Origin: Strigamia acuminata
Taxonomy: Eukaryota > Arthropoda > Chilopoda > Geophilomorpha > Linotaeniidae
DNA: 64,000 bases
Direction of reading: 5' to 3'
Assembly (NCBI GenBank): GCA_949358305.1
Contig: OX442315.1
Location: forward strand, 4,774,001 to 4,838,000
This document shows, one piece after another, positions 52,510 through 62,116 of this stretch. The position numbers were made by a program, and so were the translations under genes. Each line of letters opens with the position of its first letter. Within the stretch, counting starts at the first letter, position 1. The notes below the pieces were generated by a model. That model did not search any database, was not told where the DNA came from, and saw nothing but the letters and a program-made list of their open reading frames with translations.

Positions 52510-53441
52510 TAAGAATTCTTATTACTTTTTGAATAGATACAAGACTTAGTGCGGTAAGGTTGTATAGTAAATCAGCACTCTTTTTCAGTGGGGAATTTTC
52601 TTTATCTGCTAATATAAACTAACAGAAAGAAATTAGAATATCTCTGAGAATAACTATTTGTAGTGCCGCCTTGTACTTTTATCGATGGATTTGAACATCT
52701 GTTTCCACGCTTGGATTTGTCAAATTTAAAGACCAATTGATTTTTTGGATTTGATAGTCGAACGTCTTGATCTGTCAATAAAAAAAAACATCACTGGTAA
52801 TTGCAAAGTAATGAATCAAAATCTATTTTCTTACTAAGTGTCATAACAATGCACAATCCAATAGGAGAGAATGCGTATTTCACTTTATTTTTGAGATTTT
52901 CAGATTTATTCTAATATTAGAAAAGATAAATTAATTTCAGTTTGCTAAGAGACAGATTTGCCACTTACTTTCAGCGTGTGAATGCTCTCAACAATGTGAC
53001 TTGTGTTCAACATGGACCACAACTTCAATGGGCTCACTTTGCAGTGTCGACTGAACATAAACAGAGGCTCCAAGCATGACACAGACATGAGTGGTGGAAT
53101 CATACCTTCATCAATCTTTAAGGCGTATTCTGCAAACTCGGGAGTGGAGGTCGTGCACGCCACAACAGTTGGAAACTGAATGATGTTGTCTACTTGTGTG
53201 TACACGTTGACAACCGATGGTTCAGACAAGTAGTAGGTTAATCGGTCACAGATCAATGCTGTGCAGAGAAGTACGCTCACCAATTCGCTCTGCTGTCGTT
53301 TATCTTAGAGATGATACTCAGGAAAGCGGCATCATTATTTCTGGACAAATTGTGGTTGCGCACCAATTGATGGACTATCTTGCGGAAACGAGGTTTCAAT
53401 TTGCAAATCATGATGTCGTTGAATCTTGGTTAAACTGATTG

Positions 53442-53934
53442 AACAACTAGATGTAAGCGCTCGAGTCAAGTACTGTCTCCTTTTATTTTCATCATGTCAC
53501 AACAAACTAGCCGTAGTTTTGCCAATAACACGTTTATCAAGCTAAAAGCCGTAAAACTTAAAATAACAATATAGAAAATCTATATATTGACTTAACCATA
53601 GTGGCACCATATCGTATCAATATCCATGCTGCTTGAGAAACAGCGCTAACGCATAAAACTTAAATAACATTAAAAAGCTATTAAATACATATTTCAATAG
53701 TGTCACAATGTCGTAAATGTATGTGTACATTACTAACAACATAGCAGTTGGTCTAGGCAACCACTTATTGACTACAACTACGAAAAAAACAAAGAAATAC
53801 ATATCAAGGCATAAAAATATATTTTTCAGATGCGTAAATGTAACTACTTTTCAATTTAAAATAAAAAATAAATGTATGTCTAGTACTAGTATATGGCATA
53901 CTGGTATGCCAACATTCATATACTTTTATTGTTT
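53442..53934. other. Intergenic spacer between genes C and D
   Basis: About 490 bp of AT-rich sequence separating the damaged 5' end of C from the 3' end of D. No recognisable feature. Confidence 0.5.
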
Positions 53935-56900
53935 TTACAGTAATCTTTGATGTTTGTATTTGTGGAATAGTAAAATGTCATGTAAACACGACATAACCGA
54001 CAAACCAAGAACGCAAGACACAGTAGAACCCACTTCACAAAGAAGTTTGACTAAAGGAAATGACAAATTCTCTTCAATAACTTCTTGCAAGTTATGAAAA
54101 ACCCCAACAATCACTGCGTAAGTCGGTGCCACGTTGACCAAATCCTTCCTCACCTTAATTTCAGGGTAGTGGATTGAATCGACACAAGATTTGGTGCACT
54201 TGCAGTCGACTACGGGGTTGGTGTTAAGCATGATAGAAAGGTATTGCGATCTGACCAATTTGGTTGATTCTGAATTTTTACATATTTCCACAGATGAATT
54301 CATGAAAGGCAATCTGAAAAGACATGAAATCTTCTTTTCTCAATAGCTCCAGAAAAAGTGTTTTGACTTGATCAACCAGATAGGGCAAAAATTCATTCAC
54401 TGCAACACGCCGCCCAATGGCCCTAAGGTCACCCCTCCTTGCAGTATGCGGAAAGAGGAAGCTGAGTGGTATGGCGAAAGAGAGACAAAGAAAGATCTCA
54501 ATCGAGACAGGTGTGTGAAGTAAGGTCCTGAAGCCAGCAAGAGAGACTACCTATGCTGACTCTGCTCTCCTCCCCATTCACCACTGCGATGCTCAGTACT
54601 GCGATGATGGATCCACTAAAGTCTCATGAGCAGTTGCGGGGGCCGCACAGGTGAGTACGACAAAATGGTTATGTTTGTGACTGCAATATGGTCTTACCTG
54701 CCATGGTATGGGGATTTACCACAGCGGGAGGGATGCATACATCACGTAATAACAAGACAGGGACTCAGATTGTTGTTTTTTGGCCTTTAATCGTTGTTTA
54801 GGGGTTGGGTCACCAATCTTACTGTGTGGCTGTGCTGTTAGGCACGCTACACCGGCGTACGACCCATCACACACGGAACCTAAGTCCCATGAGTAACATG
54901 GTCGGTCACATTGGACGAACATTCTGCCGTACTTACCTGTACGACCTACGTGGCCGCTCATGGAAGCTGTAGCAAGCACAACTTCCTGCTACTGAGCGTC
55001 ACAGTGGTGAATGGTGAGGAGCAGAGTCAGCAGTTGTCTCTGCTGGTGCTCGGACCGTGGCAGCTCACCCTGGCACGTCTTCACCCTCGACTCTCGCAGC
55101 AACGTCTCTCTCTCACCACACCACTCAGCTCCCTCCTTCCCTGCTAGGCCGGTCCACTCCTCCATGAGGGGGACGGCTTGGAGCCACCAGGTGGTGTGTG
55201 GAGTGACATAGGCCACTAGGGTGGCCAAACGGTCACATGTTTGACCGGCCTCATCATACATGGGGCTCCCTCCCTGAATATGACGGGTCGGTTGCCGGTG
55301 TGGCGTGCCTTCGCGGCACTGCCAACACGCAGATAGATGGGAGTCTCCAACCCCTAGACAAACGGATTAAAGGCCAACAACCCAACAATCTGAAGTTCCT
55401 TGTCTTATTTACTGGTTACCGTAACGGTAACCAGTCTTACGGTAACCAGTCCCCAGGCCGCCATGGCGAAGACCATACCAGTTACAACATCAAATACATC
55501 ATGAAAAGGCCATTTGTTTTTAGACCGTTGGATGTATAAAGTTCAATACACTCTTTCTCAAACTGAAGAAGTAAGATTTGTAAGTAATTGCATACTTGCA
55601 AGAAAATTGGGCCGCCATTTTTGTATCTAAGCAGAATTTTACACATTGCAAGTGTTCTTCTTTTCCAACGCATCGATTCTTTGGTGTGTTTATTTTGACT
55701 AACTAGAAAAATGGGCCACCATTAAAGTGAGTTTGCGTTATTTGCAATGTCACATATCTTTTGCATCGTGTACGTAGAGGAGTTCATAAGTTATGCTTTC
55801 TTGCATATGCAGATATGTTTTCAAACTGAATTCATTGTCAAGAAATATTTGAAATATCTTTTTTCAAATACAATAAATAAATAATTGAAACAAAGTTAAA
55901 TTTTCTCATTTACTTTTGTTTTCAGTTCACATCCGTCGATTCCTTTAGTACTGCTTACCATGTAACCAGAAAAAAAAGGAAAATATTTTGCAATACCTAG
56001 AAATATAAAAAAATATACATATTGTATACCAACTTAATACCATTGAAAACAACTTGGACAATGCTAAAATTTCTTGCCTGGTTTTGCTTTCACACAGAAA
56101 CCTAAAACCGTTGAAAAAGATTCAAGTGTCAATGGAACCGGAGTATTTTTATAAAGATCCTACTTAAACACCAAATAACAATTAAATATTAATGATTACA
56201 ATAAAATATGCAGATTCCATTATCATACACTACCATTTGTGGCATAGGAATAACTGCTTGGCCTTTTGACCATTTCCACAATGTATCGACGGATATTTCA
56301 TCATTCACCATACTTAACATATCAAAATCAATAGGACAACCAGATATATTACGTAGTTCCGTGTACTTTTTCTTGCGGTACAGCAGTTTACCACTGTCTG
56401 TGCAAAAAAGTAGCGACGGAAGTTGAATATTTTCCATTTCAACTATTCGTACAGATATGGTCTTCGAATAGGTCAAGAAATAAGCAAAGCGATCGTAAAC
56501 TTGAAAACCACAGACAAAACTTGACAGTACAATGAGAAAAATCCAAAAATATTTTCTCCCGTCGTTTTGTTTATCCAAAATGTACTTCAAACCGATTTGT
56601 TGGAAACTATCGACCAAATGTTCTTCGGTTTCATCCACATATTTTTTAAAATATTTCTTCACACATATTTCTAGTGCAGAGTAATCGGGCGACGATTTCA
56701 GCCTAAATCTTTTTACATGTTGAATAATCATAGTGATTAGAATGATGATCATTTCAGCAATCATGAGACAAGACATTCCGAGAGTGAGTCCGATGTTCCC
56801 TCCCAAATCGCAAAAAAACGCGACGACACCGTAAGCCGCGATTTCATTTGCGATTCTTATCGAATCCATCACTTTGACTCTCATGGTCGATCCAGATTCT

Positions 56901-57406
56901 TCCTCAACTATCATACGATTTGAAATGATTTGTTGTTTGCAAGGTGTGGTGCACTTGCAAGCATTTGAATCATTCTCGGCCTTCCAAAGTCCCGTGTAAG
57001 CTATTTTGGCTCGTGTGTACATCGAACTATAATTTTGTTGGCACTCTGGCAAATCATCAAAGTTTCGCATGAATGGCATCCTAAGCAAAAGTAAATATTT
57101 AATCAATGTTTTAGTGCAAGAACTTCGATACTTCTTGATCATACCAACCTGCAATGCACTTTTTTCTTTTCTATTTGCTGTCTTATACAATTTTCTTCAC
57201 ACAATTCAAAATCTGCAATTGAACTGCACACGCGTTTGGTTTTGTTGAGGAATTCGTACTACAACACAATAAAATCTTCACACAATCTATTTAGAGTCTA
57301 TGAAATACCAATTACTTCTTGAATAGATACAAGACTTAGTCCTGTATTTTTGGATCCTAAATCAGCAGTCTTTGTGTGTGAAATTTTCATTACCTGCTAA
57401 TATAAA
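53935..57406 (-). pseudogene. DEG/ENaC gene D: 5'-truncated, decaying paralogue
   Basis: Remaining exons: a frame-shifted exon 4 (57316-57406, 91 instead of 93 nt), 57149-57258, fusion exon 56234-57080 (847 nt, 3 fewer than B), 56078-56159, 55914-55996, a damaged exon 9 (about 55758-55857, 4 nt too long, donor GT changed to AT), 55596-55702, and 53935-54313. Exons 1-3 are absent, because homology stops at about 57410. The fusion exon still has an open frame with TM2 (GMS filter), linker and TM1, and the last exon has the second TM2 with GLS. Even so, two frameshifts and a lost donor make an intact two-module protein impossible. Repeat X fills intron 10. Confidence 0.8.
54384..55500. repeat. 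Repeat family X cluster in intron 10 of gene D
   Basis: A forward partial copy (about 54384-54690), a reverse copy (about 54674-55232) and another forward partial copy (about 55237-55500), apparently nested in one another. A small palindrome (ggttaccgtaacggtaacc) lies at about 55414-55434. Confidence 0.55.
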
Positions 57407-57554
57407 CTAATAAGAAAGAAATTAGGACACGCTGAGTTGGGATACTCAATTATGTACCAAGATGTATTGCCCTTTCACACCTTGAAATAATCCATCCACA
57501 CTAGGAATTACCCTCAAGACGACCGGCTCTTTTCAACCATCATCTAAAGCAAGA

Positions 57555-57878
57555 TCACAGATTAGAGGAATACACAATTACGACATTTCTGTGAAATCCT
57601 TTGTTCGCCTCGTAATCGTAGAAAAAGATCGCTTAAATGCAAAATGTTCATTATTTTTATTTTTAAAAAACAAAGTAAATTTGTTGTTACATATTATCCT
57701 TCTTTAAATGTATTTATCACCATTAAAAAAAATCTGAGGGTCTGTAAACAATGAATTTTGATTTTAAATGGATAGGAAAAAACTTTCCTGCTTGGCGCAC
57801 TCTTTTTCTCCGATCACGCGGAGAACAAAGGATTTCACAGAAGTGTTGCACCTGTGTGTTCCCCTAATCTGTGAGCAA
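57555..57878. mobile_element. Foldback element at the broken 5' edge of gene D
   Basis: Arms of about 70 bp (57555-57630 and 57805-57878) pair as inverted repeats, sharing cacagatta.gg.aa.aca and ctgtgaaatcctttgttc. The loop is about 175 bp. There is no coding potential. Confidence 0.65.
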
Positions 57879-57892
57879 GATGGACGAACTGT

Positions 57893-58165
57893 TTCTTGTT
57901 TACTAGAAGCGCCTGGTGACAGGGGGCTCTAGACCAATGAAATTACAGAAACAAACCAGGAATGACTAATGCATACTAACCATATCGCGATTAAATAAGT
58001 GCCCAATTCCCCATCACATTGAAAAAACCAGTTAAGGTGAGGTTCGCGGGTGGATGGGGTCTCCCCTTGTTAAGAAAAAAACCCAAGAACGCCCGAAAAA
58101 CCAAGAAACAGCATTAGTCACTCCTGGCTGAGGAGCCCCTTGTCGCCAGGCGCTACTTTGCTTAC
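57893..58165. repeat. Second inverted repeat pair, adjacent
   Basis: The left arm (about 57905-57975, agcgcctggtgacaggggg and aggaatgactaatgc) pairs with the right arm (about 58112-58160). The loop contains ggttcgcgggtggatgggg. It is possibly part of the same composite element as 57555-57878. The 58166-58380 stretch holds short palindromes (gattgcattgttcccaatgc) and no gene. Confidence 0.5.
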
Positions 58166-58379
58166 TCGCCTAGCCAACCATTACTAAGGAAAAAATATGG
58201 AAGCTGCGTGGTGACATTCATGATTGCATTGTTCCCAATGCAATCCTAACACCTTGAGGTGTCAACACACCTTGTCGCGCTCAACTCTAACCGTCGCTAA
58301 CTCGTGGGTTGATTACTTAATTCGACTAACTCACTACCGCTTTGCTCAAGCGGTTTACCCAAAGAAATGATTACACAGA

Positions 58380-59292
58380 TATAAAAGGTAAAATATAATA
58401 TAGATTTATTCTGTGGGACAATGTACAGATATATCTTATATATATATATATATAAAAGGTAGGTAAAAGGTAAATCGGAATGGGTGAAGGGAAATGGAAA
58501 GGTAAAGGTATGATGAAAGCTGGCTGGAATCGGCGAGGTCGTCTGTTGTCTCGGTCGTGTCCAAGATGGCGTCCTCGTTGTGGCAACGTGGTGTCGTCTT
58601 GGGCCGGCGTGGCAATATGGCGTCCTCGGCTCGTCTCTGGCTGGTCCTTCGGGCTCACGCTGGTCGGGCGCGAGTGAATGCTTAGTTAAAAGGCTTACTT
58701 CGGGCTGTTGTCTAGGTTTTTGTGTGGTGTCCGGCGATCACACAGCGGCGGACTCTTCTGGCTCCCGGCGGTCACACAGCGGCGGGAACGCTCGTCGTGG
58801 TTTAACTGCAGTTTAGGCTTGTGCGACCGTTTGTCTGCACAACTCGCTAAACTGGAGTGGTTTTTACTATTTCTAGCTGGTGTGCTAAAATAGTGTGGTA
58901 ATCTTATCTCGCAGGTTACTCTGCGGAGTTTGACACTGACCAAACGTACTCACGGTAAATTGTCCTTTGTCCTTGGTCAATCCCAGTATATTTACTTGGG
59001 CCTGATCTTGTAGGACGACGGGTTTTACGTGTGTTTCTCGTTTGATGGTTGTGTTGGTTCTGCCCGCTCAGTGCAAGGCACATTCCTTTGCACAAAGCGG
59101 GGTTGACAGGTGACCGGAATCACCCAATGGTGGGGTGGACGAGCCATCCCCACTCCCTCAGGGCAGACGCCTGTCCATTGACTAGATGTCAATGCACTGA
59201 GGGAAGGGAGACGCGCTTGCGGCTCCCCTTACACCCGAAACGAGGTCACGAGAGAAACTCTTCGTTGACCCCGGTCCAGTCGGGTCACAACA
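58380..59292 (-). repeat. Probable 3' LTR of the right-edge LTR element
   Basis: On the minus strand the LTR starts TGTTGTGACCCGACTGG at 59292, right after a polypurine tract. A minus-strand AATAAA (58405-58410) would be its polyadenylation signal, so the LTR extends at least to about 58380. The outer end cannot be fixed because the partner LTR is outside the window. A (TA)n run is at about 58438-58454. Minor ORFs inside have no features. Confidence 0.5.
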
Positions 59293-59304
59293 CTTCCCCC
59301 TCCG
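59293..59304 (-). promoter_or_regulatory. Polypurine tract of the right-edge element
   Basis: Minus-strand CGGAGGGGGAAG directly precedes the TGTTGTGACC LTR start. Confidence 0.65.
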
Positions 59305-59328
59305 AGCTCAGACCGTGGGGCTGAGCGA

Positions 59329-60285
59329 TCACTTCTTTCCTGGGGGACCCGACACTGAGTCCGTCACCTGGGCGTAACTCACTCCAGGGACAGGCGGTTG
59401 AGTGCCGGGTGGCGCGGGTAGATCGCCTACTAGCGCCGAGGACCGATCACGGGGGTCCTCATGCTCCGTAATGAAACATAATGCATGGCCGTCAACTGGC
59501 TCATGCGGGGCACGCGTCCTCTCGTGTAACCAAACGCTCGGGATGTAGGCGGAGAAGCCGGTGTTCGTATGCCGGATGGCATTGGCTTCCGCTGGCGTCA
59601 CTGGCGCACGGTGGGCTCTCAGCAACCTCTGGTGGAAGATGAGGTCTTTAGTCTTCCGGATCTGGTTGTGAAGCCAGATGAAGACCGATTTGCCTTTGTC
59701 CCGCTGCGCGAGGATAAACCTCCTGGTCGCCGTCGTCATCGAAAGATGGGGAAACTCGTCGATGATTCGCCCATAATAGTCTGGCGGAGGCGGTGCCGGC
59801 TTCGGCTTCTGGGTGGCCGCGGGAATAGCGGCTTGCGTCGTTGTCGCCGCTCGGGCCGGTGAGGTCCCGGGCGGTGTCGGCTTCGTTTGCTCGACGGACC
59901 TGACGGGTGGCGTTCGGCACAGCAAGCGCTTTGGTTTACCCGCCACTTCGAACAGGGCGGGTCCTTGCGGGGATATCTCCGCAGGCATCGGTGGCGGAAT
60001 CGGAACTCCGCTCGTCGGCGAGATCACCATTTCTACATCCTCTGCCGATTCTTCCGTCTGGATGGTCAAGGCGCGCAGTTGTTGGGTAGGCGCCGCTGTC
60101 CAGGTGGCGGAGGTATAACGAAACGCCGTGCTTCGCAACTTGTACCCCTCAAATTCGGGGTTTACCACATCCCTGGTTAGCTCGTACCGAGTCAACACAG
60201 GGTCGGGCAGAATGGAGCTCCACTCTGCGAGGAGTGCACGGGGAACCTGTACACCCTCTCTGTCCACGACAGACCATGCGGCCAT
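59329..60285 (-). CDS. Right-edge element, C-terminal ORF (continuation of the ORF at 62092)
   Basis: 318 codons open from the ATG at 60285. It overlaps the end of the preceding ORF in a different frame and probably continues it: in the upper frame the text turns into Cys/Arg-rich nonsense after about 60320, while this frame continues with AAWSVVDREGVQVP. Either a ribosomal frameshift or a mutation lies at about 60290-60320. The product is Pro/Ala-rich with a helical stretch (TTATRRFILAQRDKGKSVF). I do not recognise the family. Confidence 0.5.
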   Translation of the reverse strand: MAAWSVVDREGVQVPRALLAEWSSILPDPVLTRYELTRDVVNPEFEGYKLRSTAFRYTSATWTAAPTQQLRALTIQTEESAEDVEMVISPTSGVPIPPPMPAEISPQGPALFEVAGKPKRLLCRTPPVRSVEQTKPTPPGTSPARAATTTQAAIPAATQKPKPAPPPPDYYGRIIDEFPHLSMTTATRRFILAQRDKGKSVFIWLHNQIRKTKDLIFHQRLLRAHRAPVTPAEANAIRHTNTGFSAYIPSVWLHERTRAPHEPVDGHALCFITEHEDPRDRSSALVGDLPAPPGTQPPVPGVSYAQVTDSVSGPPGKK

Positions 60286-62092
60286 CGCCTGACGCCCTTC
60301 TCCGAAGAGCTGGGGTTAGCAGCTGCATCATGACCTTGGTCAATGATAGCTGTAGGCTGCGACGATTCACTGGATTCGATCGCTCCGAATCCGCAGTGAA
60401 GGCACACGAGAGCTTACTCATCATCGCCGTTGCCCATTCGATGAAATATCGCTGGGCCTGATCCACACCTCGCAAGGCGGGCGCGGAGACTCTTGGGTCT
60501 TCCATCACGAAGCGAAACGCTGAGAGCTCGGAGATAGTCGGATTGGCGGCTTCTCTCGCGAGTCGCGCTTCTTCGTCTCGCCTCTCGAAAAACAGGGCCG
60601 AGGAACCGGATCGGGGTTGGCTCGGCCTGTAAATGCCGGTCAAATTGGCTCGACATTCCTGCGCAATGCTCTGTCCAACGGGGAGAGGGACTGAGCGGTC
60701 GGTGGGTAAATCCGGCGGATCGCTCGAATTCAACAACGACGGCGGCGGCAGGTTCGGAGGCGGCTGCGTCTTGGTCGGCAGCGTCGGCGTCGGCAGCGGT
60801 GGTGTTGGCTGCGTCGGCGGTGGTGGCGTCTCCGTCGTCTGCACTCCAGTCATTGCGACTTGGAGCGCCGGGAGATGTTGTCCGGAGCCTGAAGGCTGCA
60901 CGATGGCGGTTGGCATGCCATCGGGTCGTGGTCGCGAATTAATGTAGTCTGCGAGCCACCTTGCCACCTCGTGTGGGGTCACCTTCCCGTCGGTGACAAC
61001 ACCCATCTTCCTGGCGTGTTTCATCGCGGGATCGAAACGTGTCAGTTTCGTCCGCTTCATCTGAGTCAGAATCTCGCGAAGGTCCCGCGTATCTGCCGCT
61101 GGGACGTGTCGCTCACCTGACTGGCTACCACTTCGTCGACCCGCTCTCTTGGAGATGTAGGCGGGTTCGGGGATGGGACGGCCCCGAGCTTCGCACCTCG
61201 CGAAGTATCGCTCCTTGCGATCTTTTTTCCGCTGCTCGCGATGAGTCAGCGGACGTCTAGAAGTGCTGGGACGAGAGACTCGCTCTTCATCACCAGACAT
61301 CCAAACCTCCTTGCACTCCTTACCGTCTTTAATCTGACGGTTTACGAAAATTCGCGGTCGTGAATACTGCGAAGGGTCACGCACCGTACTAGTGGATGGC
61401 CCAGCTTCGTTGCTTTCAGTCGTGTTTTGAGCGACACGCTGCTTCTTGGTTGTCACCGGGGAACGCGACTGGCTGTTCCCGGCGCCTTTGGAGCGCTTGC
61501 GCTTCCGCGGGTAGCTGCTTTTGGGCCCCAAAATCCCCAGGTGGTGGAGCTGCCACATCTCGGCCTGGGACGTTAAAATTCCCATCCGAGGTCTCCACTG
61601 GGGCGTACTCTCTCCCAATCGCAGCCTCTCAAACCACAGATGAATATCATCCGCGGTCATCCCCTCGTTTTGGAGGATGCGCTCGGCCACTGCCGCAGCG
61701 GTATCCACCAGCTGTTGTCTATAATGCTGGTAGATGGCCTCACGGGCCTCTTCTGTCTCGGCTGCTCGCCACGCATGCAGCACGTGTTCCTCCGCCGGGT
61801 TGCCAGTGTACTGACTTGACAATCCGGGGTGGAAAATCGGCGATTTCGGGTCATCGTCACGAGCTAACTCTGTGGCGATGCCTTCGCGCATTCCCTCCGG
61901 GAACGTATCCAGGAGCGTGCAGTCTCGTACCCAACGTCGGGCGATGCATCGGGAATGTAGTATTCGCAGGCGCCAAGGGTCGGCGTCTTCGCCGAAACAT
62001 CGTCGGTAAAAATCGGGCAGCGCGCCTCGAAATATCCCGCCACGAGTGATGCAAGCGGGGTCTAATGGTCCCCATGTTTTACGTAGTGCCAT
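60149..62092 (-). CDS. Right-edge element, ORF downstream of pol (unknown protein)
   Basis: Starts at the ATG at 62092 (MALRKTWGPLDP). The start sits exactly on a good 3' splice site (tttctccatccttccag), so it is probably expressed from a spliced subgenomic mRNA. It has about 647 residues in this frame, but the last 60 or so are probably read in the next frame (see 59329-60285). There is a helical N-terminal domain, a basic nuclear-localisation-like stretch (PRKRKRSKG, about residue 212), Ser/Arg-rich and Pro-rich low complexity, and a helical C-terminal part (VDQAQRYFIEWATAMMSKL). No signal peptide or membrane helix, so it is not an envelope protein. Base composition is much GC-richer than the rest of the window. 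Confidence 0.55.
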   Translation of the reverse strand: MALRKTWGPLDPACITRGGIFRGALPDFYRRCFGEDADPWRLRILHSRCIARRWVRDCTLLDTFPEGMREGIATELARDDDPKSPIFHPGLSSQYTGNPAEEHVLHAWRAAETEEAREAIYQHYRQQLVDTAAAVAERILQNEGMTADDIHLWFERLRLGESTPQWRPRMGILTSQAEMWQLHHLGILGPKSSYPRKRKRSKGAGNSQSRSPVTTKKQRVAQNTTESNEAGPSTSTVRDPSQYSRPRIFVNRQIKDGKECKEVWMSGDEERVSRPSTSRRPLTHREQRKKDRKERYFARCEARGRPIPEPAYISKRAGRRSGSQSGERHVPAADTRDLREILTQMKRTKLTRFDPAMKHARKMGVVTDGKVTPHEVARWLADYINSRPRPDGMPTAIVQPSGSGQHLPALQVAMTGVQTTETPPPPTQPTPPLPTPTLPTKTQPPPNLPPPSLLNSSDPPDLPTDRSVPLPVGQSIAQECRANLTGIYRPSQPRSGSSALFFERRDEEARLAREAANPTISELSAFRFVMEDPRVSAPALRGVDQAQRYFIEWATAMMSKLSCAFTADSERSNPVNRRSLQLSLTKVMMQLLTPALRRRASGDGRMVCRGQRGCTGSPCTPRRVELHSARPCVDSVRANQGCGKPRI

Positions 62093-62116
62093 CTGGAAGG
62101 ATGGAGAAATAAACAA

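Larger units (their letters stand above)
48410..53411 (-). pseudogene. DEG/ENaC gene C: two-module paralogue of gene B, exon 1 damaged
   Basis: Same 11-exon structure as gene B: 52969-53411, 52835-52910, 52677-52771, 52526-52618, 51738-51847, 50832-51681, 50688-50769, 50495-50577, 50326-50421, 50163-50269, 48410-48788. Exons 2-11 have exactly the lengths of their B counterparts, with intact splice sites, including the exon 9 acceptor that B has lost. The fusion exon carries TM2 (filter GVS), linker and TM1, and the last exon carries the second TM2 (filter GLS). Exon 1 has a 34-bp deletion at 53280/53281 that removes the first half of TM1 and shifts frame, so the annotated start at MICKLK cannot read into the rest. 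Module 1 is therefore probably non-functional unless another start is used. Intron 4 carries a MITE and intron 10 carries repeat X. Confidence 0.75.

Noticed and set aside
61396-62049. 217-codon plus-strand ORF at the right edge
   Set aside because: Antisense of the GC-rich ORF at 60149-62092. High GC alone gives long open frames on the opposite strand.
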